A program made the translations under genes and the position numbers. 64,000 nucleotides of DNA from Nicotiana tabacum (lineage: Eukaryota; Streptophyta; Magnoliopsida; Solanales; Solanaceae), in assembly GCF_000715075.1 (NCBI RefSeq), contig NC_134094.1:77358838-77422837 (forward strand), in the 5' to 3' direction. Below the pieces are notes generated by a model. That model was not told where the DNA came from. It saw nothing but the letters and a program-made list of their open reading frames with translations, and ran no database searches. Below are positions 1 to 9,130 of the stretch, in pieces; positions within the stretch are counted from its first letter, which is position 1, and every line of letters begins with the position of its first letter.

Positions 1-919
1 TTGTGGCAGTATCTTCAGCCACAGTCCCTTAGCGTCTTCAAGCTTTTTCTTCATGATGTTTAATATGGATTTGTTAGAGGATTTTACCTGTACGTTACCC
101 ACCAGGTGATACGAGGTTGGAAGTATCCTCTTAATATACCATTTCTCGAAGAATTCGACGATTTTCTTTCCCGTGAACTGGGGTCCGTGGTCGCAACTGA
201 TCTCCTTGGGTAGGCTGAATTGGTTGATGATGTTTCTCCATATAAAGGTGATTACCTCTTGTTCGCGTATTTGGGCGAACGCTTCTACTTCCACCCATTT
301 AGAGAAAGAGTCAGTTAAAACCAAAAGGAACCGTACATTACCTCGCCCTGCTAGAAGGGGACCCACGATGTCCATTCCCCACTTGATGAACGACCAAGTA
401 GAGGTGACTGAGTAGAGGTGTTCGCCTGTTTGGTGAATTATTGGGGTGTACTTCTGACATTGTTCGCATTTCTTCACAAACTCTGAGGCATCCTTTTTCA
501 TGGTGGGCAATAGTATCCTGCCCGTATGAGGCACATGATGAGTGCTCGATTTCCGGAATGAGCACCACAATGGCCTTCATGGACTTCTTCGAGGTCGCAC
601 TGGATTTGGTTTGGGCCAAGCATTTCGCCAGAGAGCCACCGTATGTCCTCTTGTACATGTCGCTATGGAGGAGATTGTATCTGGTTGCTTGCATTCGTAG
701 TTTCTTGGCTTCCTTTTTGTCGTTTGGGAGTGCACCATCCTGCAAATAGGCGATAATACGATTGCTCCAATCCCAAGTTAAGCTTACAGATCTTACCTCG
801 ATTTGGTCTATCGATGAGTTGAGGAGGTGGACTACACTTTTATCCCCGGTCGTGATGCTTTTGGTAGCTGCGGCCAATTTGGCGAGGCCTGCGGCCAATT
901 TGTAACTTTCTCCAATCAT
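1..919 (-). pseudogene. Ty3-gypsy (Tat-type) RNase H-integrase fragment, degraded
   Basis: Reading the minus strand from 919 to 1 gives the RNase H-to-integrase linker, including the motif LTWDWSNRIIAYLQDG, then the zinc-binding HHCC region and the integrase catalytic core. Frameshifts are needed near position 480 and further left, so no intact polyprotein exists. The core has recognisable WGMDIVGP-like and FIWRNI-like segments. At about 95-105, where integrases of this lineage have the third catalytic acidic residue (Glu before SSNK), this copy reads Lys (VKSSNK). The fragment runs off the left edge. Its right limit near 905 carries a short repeat of GCGGCCAATTTG and an abrupt loss of similarity, suggesting a rearrangement breakpoint. 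Lineage assignment is by motif recognition only. The function of the family is integration of retrotransposon cDNA; this copy is dead. Confidence 0.8.
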
Positions 920-967
920 GTAATCAGAGCAACAACGTCAAAGTAACAAGAAACTTACGTTTATCAG

Positions 968-1550
968 AAACATCTATCGACTCTCGGCCGCGATTAACAA
1001 AAGGTTAAGTTCGACCCCGCTCGAACAACACCTATCGCCCCTCGGCCGCGATTAACAAAATGTTAAGTTCGACCCAGCTCAAACAACACCTATCGGCCCT
1101 CTGCCGCACCTAAACAAAGGCTAAGTTCGACCCAGCTCGAACAACACCTATCGGCCCTCTGCCGCACACTAATAAAAGGTTAAGTTCGAACGACACCTAT
1201 CGGCCCTCGGCCACACCCAAACAAAGATTAAATTCGACCCAGCTCGAATGACATCTATCGGCCCTCAACCACACCTAAACAAAGATTAAGTTCGACCCAG
1301 TTCGAACAACACCTATCGGCCCTCGGCTACACATAAATAAAAGGTTAAGTTCGACCAAATTCGAATGACACCTACCCGCTCTCGGCCACACTTTAACAAA
1401 GGTTAAATTTCGAACCAGCTCGAACAACATCTATCGGCCCTCGGTCCATGATTTAAGGAAAGGTTAAGCTCGACCGCGCTCTTGTAACACCTACCGGCCC
1501 TCGGCCACAACTTGGCAAATGATCAAAATCAACCAAGTTCAAACAACACC
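968..1550. repeat. tandem array of ~10 copies of a 58-59 bp repeat
   Basis: The unit centres on ACCTATCGGCCCTCGGCC followed by a short A-rich part and AAGTTCGACCCAGCTCGAAC. Copies start near 970, 1028, 1087, 1147, 1195, 1253, 1312, 1371, 1430 and 1490. The fourth is shortened to about 48 bp. It lies between the integrase remnant and the antisense additional ORF, the place where Tat-type retrotransposons often carry tandem repeats in untranslated spacer. No ORF crosses it convincingly. Confidence 0.85.
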
Positions 1551-1921
1551 AATAAACCAAATCTAAATAAAAAAGCACACCCGACCTATATAAACAAAGG
1601 GCAGACACGACCCATAAATATTCGCCAACAAGGCTACAACCAACTAGAAGACAACAGCCATAGAATGAGCAGAAATCATAACAAGCAAACAACAAAAGCA
1701 AAGTACACAAGTGCTGAAACAAGTAACAGGTATGGAAGAAAGCGTAGAAAATAACTTATACATTTATACACGAATAAAGAGTTCATTACAAGGGCTCTTA
1801 AAGACTCTGACAAAAATACACAAAAAGTCTAAGAGAAAGACTACTGGACCTCGCCGCCTCGGTCCCCGGCATCCTCTCCACCTTCGCCCTAAGGATAAAC
1901 GGTATCATACCAAGCGTCCTC

Positions 1922-4727
1922 CTAAAGGAGGTCTACACCCTCTTCCCCATCCTCCTCGTTAGGTCGAGGCATAGAGGGATCATATCCATAAGTGACTCGA
2001 GCTTCACAAGCCTTAACCCGGGCAGCCTCAGGATCAGGGCCCACTGCGTGCAAGTCCCGAAACACATCTAACTGGGCCTCGGCATGGATCCACTATTCAT
2101 ATAACTCCAGATGTATATTGGGAAAATCAGAAGCATTTGAAGAGGACGGATGTGCAAGAAATTGAGCTGTCTCGGCCTCTAGAGCGGTTGCTCGATCATG
2201 AAGGACAGAGTTGTCTTTCTCTATCTCCTCGATCCTCTCCTCGAGTCGTTCCTCCTTAGCTCTCGCTGTTGATTGATCATTTTCTTGCTCGGCTTGAAGG
2301 GTCATATTCGTCAACTCGAACATCTCCGCCTTCCTCCGATCATCCAAACGAGAGGACTCCGCCTTCTCAAGTTCCTCCTTCTTCTCGGCAACCTCGCCGT
2401 TGAGGGCTTCCAACTGAAACCGGCACTCTTCAAGCTGCCCTCGCAATTCAACCACTTAAGTTTGAATATCACTGCATTAGGCCTCTACGCCCCTACTAAC
2501 CTCAAGCTCCTATTCCCTACTTCTCAACGTCCCCTCGAGGATATTGCACTTCTCTATGGCCTGCACTAGCTCCTCATCCCTCTTCTTCAGATCTTCCCTC
2601 AGGGCCCGCATATCGCCACCCTAGCGAAACCGACTACGGAGATCCCCATACATGCCATGGTACTCAAGATACTTATTTTTCAGTTACACAAAGATCTCTT
2701 TGCGCCTTTTTCTCCCTCCGGGCGCTCTCAATTTCTAAAATCACCAACTGCAAACCAAAAAAGAAGAGAAAAAGGTTAGAACTTAGAATGTTCTAAAAAT
2801 TTAGGAAAAAATTCGTATAACAGATACTCACCCTAAGAGCGAGGCCAGCAGTGCTCCTCGACAAGGCACCATCATTTATCTCCTTAAGGGTCTTACCCTC
2901 AACATCGGAACTGAGAGGACCGAGGACCGAGACTACCTCCTCAGTGTTCACCAACAAGTAGCGAGGCCAGCAATGCTCCTCGACAAGGCACCATCATTTA
3001 TATCCTTAAGGGTCTTACCCTCAACATTGGAACTGAGAGGACCGAGGACCGAGACTACCTCCTCAGTGTTCACCAACAAGTCACGATCCAAAGGGATCAT
3101 GATAGTCCTCGAGCCCCTTCTAACCTCACCTCGAGCTGGGTAATCCCCTCTTCAATCATTCTCAGGTCGTCCACGTCCACATCGAAACTTGACTCGTCGC
3201 CCTCCTCGGCAATACTTTTACCCTTATCATCGGCAAGAAAAGAAGTATCCGCGACTGTCTGAGAGGTTGAAGCCTCCTCTCGCCGCGAAAGGTCAAGGTT
3301 ACTAGCAACTGCCCCTTCGGTCTCCATCCTCTCAAAATGAAGAGACAAGCCTACATTGGCTTCCACCTGCCTCGGAGCCTTGAGACTCGGTTCAACGTCA
3401 TCACTCACAAAAATCATCGTTATCTCACGCAACGATTCCGCCGAGTCAACGGCCAGAGTGACTCCATCACTCACATCCACAGACCTCTTTTTTCGAGGTT
3501 GAAGATCTCCATTTCTGGCCAAATGCTTATCATCCTCGTCAATGAGTGAATATAGAGGAGGGGTAGAAGTCTCAACGACCGGAGCAGAAACGGAGGTGGA
3601 TGTAGCTACGAGTGGAATTTGAACCAAGGTAGGAGCGGTCATAGTCGAGGCAGGGGCAGAGACTGAAGGCGCAGCGGCTCTCCTCTTCCAAAACGAAGGT
3701 GTAGGATCCCTTGACCTCCTCGTAAACCCCCTGACCGAAGCTACAAAAAATGAGAAAGGAAGAAATCAGTAAAGGTTACAGACATAAGCGAAGAAACCAC
3801 GGCGTCGACTGTTAGGAATAGGCTACCTGCCGAGGGAAGAGATGGCTTGAATATCTGAGAAAAACTTGACCAATCACGTATCCCCGATGTATGAGGAAGA
3901 ATCTGTCTGAACCAATCGGCAATGTGGGTCACCATCTGGAAAGGTCGAGCAGTAGCTGCAAAAAGGGAAAAGCCAGTTAACCAACCCACAGTAAGGAAAA
4001 CATTGGAAACAAAAGGATATTTAAACAGGTATGAGCACTTACGAGTAGGGTTCCAAGCCACAGGGAAGCCTGCGGCGGCGGACACTACAGCCTCCATCCT
4101 GACAAAGAAATAGTCGAGCCAAAAATGCCGACTAACCTTGTCATCCATCCTTACCACCAATCATTTCCCCCCCCACGGTGGCGAAGGTTCAGCAACGTCC
4201 CTCAGTAGAAATGAGGGATGAAGAGGTGAATCAGGTGGTGCACTGTTATGCCAACGTTGGCCAATTCAGTGAATTTCGTCAACATTAAAACCACCTTAAA
4301 AATATAAGGGGAGAGCTACGCCATGCACACGTTGTAGTAGCGGCATACTCTTCTATCAACGGTGCCAAAGGGAACGAATAGCTGATGATGAACGGATACG
4401 CGTAAAGGGCGCAGAAACCGGGATAATGGACCTGCACTTCATCTTCTCCTGCAGGGACCAACTCCATATGACTAGGTAGGCTGAGCCTAGTCTTGAATTT
4501 GGTTAATCGCTCAACCATCATCATTGATTTAAACTTCTCCGTCACCTCTTCGGGCACTTTGTGGAAATCGGGTTTAGCCTTAGGGTATCGAGGTACGATC
4601 TCCTCTATAGTAGGAAGGGTTTCCTCCTTTACGGCAGCTTTACCATCTCTTCCCTCGGTCCAGAAAAACAACGTCTAGAGGGAATAGAGTAATCTTCCAT
4701 ATGGATATCTGATGGTAGGTCCGACAT
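1922..4727 (-). pseudogene. antisense additional ORF of a Tat-type retrotransposon (Transposase_28-like, coiled coil), disrupted
   Basis: On the minus strand an ATG at 4727 opens a reading frame that must shift frame near 4675. It continues as a globular region (4671-4285) resembling the plant 'putative gypsy type transposon' (Transposase_28) family, with the motif HYPGFCALYAYPF. A second block (4160-3741) is followed by a low-complexity acidic part (3642-3097) and a Glu/Lys/Leu-rich coiled coil (2455-2093). A short acidic tail ends at a TAG near 1922. The gaps between blocks hold plausible introns, so the original gene was probably spliced. Such ORFs are known from Tat-lineage elements, placed antisense between pol and the 3' LTR; their function is unknown. 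A 76-bp segment around 2840-2960 is repeated almost exactly at 2960-3080, inside the gap between blocks. This copy is broken by frameshifts. Confidence 0.7.
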
Positions 4728-4860
4728 TATTATGGAAAGGGATAGGGAATCAAAGAAAACAACAGTGAAATAAAAGGGTTTTCGAAGAAGAAGAAGAAGA
4801 AGAAGCTCTGCTTATGAAGTAGAAGGATTATGGAAAAGTTTCAAAATCCACAAGCCACCC

Positions 4861-4870
4861 CTATTTATAA
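4861..4870 (-). promoter_or_regulatory. TATA box of the antisense additional ORF
   Basis: On the minus strand the motif TTATAAATAG lies about 135 bases before the ATG at 4727, with no competing upstream ATG obvious in the leader. A CCAAT motif (4933-4937, plus strand) and the TGACGTCA boxes at 4995-5010 lie further upstream. Spacing is typical for a plant RNA polymerase II promoter. Confidence 0.55.
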
Positions 4871-4987
4871 GACTTGTGGGCACCATAATCGAAACGGCAA
4901 ACCATGATTAGCATGAAAATCGAAACGGCAGAGCCAATCAAGGGTCACACGTGAATCAACACAACGAGTTGGAAAACAACGTCATCA

Positions 4988-5010
4988 TGACGCATGACGT
5001 CATGACGTCA
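4988..5010. promoter_or_regulatory. as-1/CRE-like cluster: TGACG plus two TGACGTCA palindromes
   Basis: TGACG at 4988-4992 is followed by two abutting copies of the palindrome TGACGTCA (4995-5002 and 5003-5010). TGACG/TGACGTCA is the classic binding site of plant TGA-type bZIP factors. The cluster lies 118-149 bases upstream of the antisense TATA box and before the plus-strand LTR, so it is best placed to drive the antisense ORF. Binding is inference. Confidence 0.5.
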
Positions 5011-5216
5011 CTCTTTCTCTTGGACCAGATGGTTCCAACAGACTTCCCGAAAAAATTTAAAGAATTCAAAATGTGCGGTCCTCATAAAGCCGCGTTGCCT
5101 AATCGTTACGACGACCACGACATGTATAGACAGCTCGATAATCTCGGGCACAAATGACTCTATCCACTAATCAATCTCGCCTACGAGGACGACCTCAATA
5201 AGCGGAAGGACTAACT

Positions 5217-6001
5217 GTATGGGCCAAAAAATATCTTTAATATAGGCAAGCCACATCAGCACCATTATAGCCTTTATCGTCTACCACGTGCTATCGGTAA
5301 AGTCCCCAAAAAGATCGGCCCCAGGGCGAAGTAGCCTCTAAGCGATGAAGCGTACGGTCGAAGAGTCAGCAAAGATCAAGGTCGTAAAGTCATTGTAGTT
5401 CAAGGTCGAGGTCGAGCATCTTAGACAGAGTTATAACGACTAGTTCTAAGATAAGACATAAAAGAGAATATTCTAGTGGATATTCTCTGCACACGTACTA
5501 TTAGGATTTTTAGGAACATGTTCCCTATAAATAAAAAGAGACACAATGATAGGGAATGAGATTTTCATTTGTAAAAAACATATTGACTTTATAGAGAGAA
5601 TCTGATCCTATTGCAAGCATACAAAAACAACCTTTTTATTAAGATTCTTATCTAGCATTTTCACTGGATCCAAGAACAACCTAAGTATTCAAAGGCTTAT
5701 CAATCATTCATCATTGTCAGAAAGAATATCCACTTATTTTATCCCTTTTCGGGTGACTCACACGTTTTATTTACTTAAATATTATTTATTGTCATTTATT
5801 ACTATTTAATGCCATATTTTATCTTTTTGGATCATTGAATACTATTATTATTGCTTATATTCGTTGCCATCCGGATAAATATACTAGTTATTTGTCACAA
5901 CACCGATAGCTTTACCTTTAGGATATTATTTTTAACTAAGATTAACTCTTCTTTATTTAAATCTAATTGGTTGAACCAAGATCTATATTTTTGGTCAAAC
6001 A
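5217..6001 (+). mobile_element. Tat-type LTR (probable 3' LTR, plus orientation)
   Basis: The segment begins TGTATGGGCCAAAAA and ends GGTCAAACA. It holds a TATA-like CTATAAATAAAAAG at 5525-5538 and a downstream U5-like region. The start resembles the LTR at 41649 (TGTATTGGTAAAAA), and the end matches the ...TTAAACA end of that LTR. Sequence after 6001 does not continue into a recognisable PBS, which fits a 3' LTR whose interior, with the antisense ORF, lies to its left. Boundaries are uncertain by tens of bases and no target duplication was found. Confidence 0.5.
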
Positions 6002-6054
6002 GAGTTTGAGGGGAATTAGAAACTGAATTAATGGATCCCAATGTTAATTTATAG

Positions 6055-6442
6055 TAGAGGTGGCAAAACGATTAAAAGAAAACAGTTATCCACCCATATT
6101 ATCCATTAAAAAATAGGTTGGATAATGAACTTTTTAAAAACGGGTCGAATATGGATACGAACCAGACTATCCACTTAGAAAATGGTTAACCAAATGGATA
6201 ACCAATGGATAACTAATGTGTTTAACTTTTACATTTGTAAAGCCTCAAATTGGAGGTTCGTCAAGTTTGGGAGACTAGGAATTCTCCCATAAGTAATCAT
6301 ATTCAAGAAGCCATGGATAATATGGATATCCATATTATCCGTTGGATAATCCATTTTTTATCCGTCTCAAATACGGGTCGGATCAGATAATTTATCCATT
6401 TTTTGAATTACACATTTCTGACCCGCCCGTTTGCCACCCCTA
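6055..6442. mobile_element. hAT-type MITE, 388 bp, with 8-bp target duplication
   Basis: The ends are TAGAGGTGGCAAAACG on the left and CGTTTGCCACCCCTA on the right, near-perfect terminal inverted repeats. Both sides are flanked by ATTTATAG (6047-6054 and 6443-6450), an 8-bp duplication as made by hAT transposases. The interior is AT-rich, with repeated TTATCC/GGATAA words and no coding capacity. Confidence 0.85.
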
Positions 6443-6763
6443 ATTTATAGCCCCTATATCCTGCGCAGCAAATGTTCACAAGCCTACCACAAAATGAAGC
6501 AATTTCCTTGATTTATCCTTATTCTTTCATTTTAATATAAACACAATCTTCAACTATCAAAAGTATATATTTAGCTAGCATTTGGACATAATTTGGTTGA
6601 AACTTTTAAAAAGAGTTTTTGAAGATGAGATGAACCATGGTTTTTGGAAGTTGAAATGGTATTTGGACATGCATTTTACTTTAAAAAAAAATTGAAGTTT
6701 TGTGAGTAGAAAAATTCAAAAACTTAAAAAATTAATCTAAACCATCTTTTTGAAACTTGAAAT

Positions 6764-8219
6764 TGTTATTCCCGCCAATATTGCTGTATTTGTAAATAAT
6801 AATTCTGCAAAATATAAGTTAACGTAATGAAACAATAATTAATTCGAGCCCACTGAATTCACAGTGTTTCCTTAAGAAATTTAATCCCCTCCTAGTACCC
6901 AAGGTAATGGATTATTTCCTCCCAGGATAGAACGAATCACACACTGGTATAACGGTACTTCAAACCCAAGTGTTTCAGCGAACACAAAGTTCGGTAGCAA
7001 ATTACACTTACAGTTGCTTTGTTTGAAGTTAAAAACAATGCAGAACGAAGGAGTAGAAACTCAGAAAATCATATGGAAATGCTGAGAGGAAGGAGTGCAA
7101 TGTATAGCCAAATCTGTTGAGCGATTTCAGCACATTCATGTTTGTGGAGCAAGCACATTCATGTTTGTGGAGCAAGCACATTCATGGTGGGAAGAGCATT
7201 AGGCGGCTGCCAAATAGTCAATATACGGATTGGAAAATATCCGTTACAAATGCGGATAATCTTACGTTAATATTTACTATTAACAAATAAATTTGGTCCA
7301 AAAAATTAATCAATCAATCGATCATTTGACCAAATCCGAATCCGAATCCGAATCCGAATCCGAATCCGAATCCGAAGCCGAAGCCGAAGCCGAAGCCGAA
7401 GCCAAAGCCGTAGCCGAAGCCGAAGCCGAGCGAGCGACGACGACGACGGCGCGAGGCTTGCTTTCTTCTTAACTCTTTAAGAGTTACAAGAAGAGCAATT
7501 ATATATATACCCACCAAAAATCTCTTCCTCTTCCAATATGAGACAATGTCTCATTATCAAGAGGGGGAAACTTAAAATTTTACTCAAAAATTTTATTTTC
7601 CCTCCATTTCCCATTCACCCTCATTTTAAGACTATTTCATCTTAAAAAACAAAAAACCTCAACAGAAAATTCATCTCCAAAAACTGCCCAACAAATGATC
7701 ACTGTTTATAACCAAACATTATTTCAAATGATCGATTGATTGATTAATTTTTTGGACCAAATTTATTTGTTAATAGTAAATATTAACGTAAGATTATCCG
7801 CATTTGTAACGGATATTTTCCAATCCGTGTATTGACCATTTGGCAGCCGCCTAATGCTTGTGCAGCAGATGTTGAAGAAAGATACTCAACACATACTCAG
7901 CATTTCCATACGATTTTCTGAGTATATACTCCTTCGTTCTGCATTGTTTTTTAACTTCAAACAAAGCAACTGTAAGTGTGATTTGCTACCGAACTTTGTG
8001 TTCGCTGAAACACTGGGGTTTAAAGTACCGCTACACCAGTGTGTTATTCGTTCTATCCTGGGAGGAAATAATCCATTACCTTGGGTACTAGGAGGGGATT
8101 AAATTCCTTAAGGAAACACTGTGAATTTAGTGGGCTCGAATTTATTATTGTTTCATAACGTTAACTTATATTTTACAGAATTATTATTTACAAATACAGC
8201 AATATTGACGGGAATAACA
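6764..8219. mobile_element. large foldback (palindromic) element, possibly copia-LTR-derived
   Basis: The segment 6764-7327 is an inverted copy of 7724-8219, with a spacer of about 396 bp. The outermost bases are TGTTATTCCCGCC and GGCGGGAATAACA-like. The inner arms meet around CAATCGATCATTTG at 7315-7328 and its complement at 7724. Arms look about 90 percent alike by eye. A 23-bp unit GCACATTCATGTTTGTGGAG is repeated at 7130, 7153 and 7176. An alternative reading is a copia-type LTR from 7115 (TGTTGAGCG...) to 8219 (...ATAACA) joined to an inverted copy of its own 3' part. No clean target duplication was found. It lies about 900 bp upstream of the pectate lyase start. Confidence 0.75.
7335..7430. 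repeat. hexanucleotide microsatellite (CCGAAT)n/(CCGAAG)n
   Basis: In the foldback spacer, CCGAAT units grade into CCGAAG units with a few variants. Read on the minus strand this encodes alternating Gly-Phe, but the apparent ORF is a by-product of the 6-bp period. Confidence 0.9.
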
Positions 8220-9081
8220 TTGATATGGTCCTACACATATTTGATTTCATGAACTAATTTTAAGAGTTAAGTACGACGACTATAACCATCTTCTATACTC
8301 TGTTTAATTGTGCATATATATATTTTCTTTGTTAGAAATATACTATATATTTATCGCTTTGTTCAAAGTATCAAAGCCCTTCAAATTTGCATTATCTTAA
8401 ATTGTCTAAACTAGGACAAAGATGGAACCAAGTAATAAAAAATCTAGTTACACCACAAAGCCCTAGCTTTTTAACTTTATGGCAATTATGATTAACCTAC
8501 CTCTACATATTCTCCACCGACTCCATTTCTCATCTTATGAAAAGCCTAAGATGTGGGAATATATGTAATCATTCTTATATTTCGTTCCTTTCTTTTTCCC
8601 AATTCCCTTTGTCACACCAAGACTCTAAAATTTTACTATATGTGGGTACCTAACTAATAATTTGTCAAATGAAGGTGCTCATAACCAAAATAAGTCGTAT
8701 TATTTAATAGTAGAAACTTTTGGTGAATAGAGAAAGAGATGGAGTCGAACTTACTATCGTGTTACATGAAAGAAAAATGGTACTTTTACCCTTCCTCTCT
8801 CGTTTGTTATTAGTTTCTTGTATCTTCTTTTGTGATTTTTATGCACCGCAAATTTTTACACCATTAAGTAAAACAATTGATAATTGATAAAAAATAATCA
8901 TAATTTAGTAGCATAAAAATTATAGCAAAACTCTGTGATGTAAATATTTTTAATGTATACGTATAAAGTGCGACTCATAAATGGTGATAGAAGTGGAGGG
9001 AAATACCAAATTTATGGGACAGGTAGGTCCAAGTGGTGTTTGGTTGGTTCATTAACACAGCCCTTCATCCTGTTTTCCTCT
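8220..9081. other. intergenic DNA / 5' flank of the pectate lyase gene
   Basis: AT-rich single-copy-looking sequence between the foldback element and the pectate lyase TATA box. I see no coding region or clear transposon end here. It should contain the gene's proximal promoter. Confidence 0.5.
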
Positions 9082-9091
9082 GTATATAAAA
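9082..9091 (+). promoter_or_regulatory. TATA box of the pectate lyase gene
   Basis: GTATATAAAA lies about 48 bases upstream of the ATG at 9131, placing the likely transcription start near 9110-9115 and giving a short 5' leader. Confidence 0.6.
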
Positions 9092-9130
9092 GTCCCACAT
9101 CCTCTTCATTCCAAACTCCATACATTGCAA

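Noticed and set aside
968..1550. Repeat-spacer pattern resembling a CRISPR array
   Set aside because: Units are contiguous without unique spacers, the genome is a plant, and no cas-like genes exist.
7314..7517. Minus-strand ORF with a Gly-Phe repeat and an Arg-rich start, like a structural or RNA-binding protein
   Set aside because: The repeat is a 6-bp microsatellite at the centre of a foldback element; no promoter, homologue-like domain or conserved start is visible.
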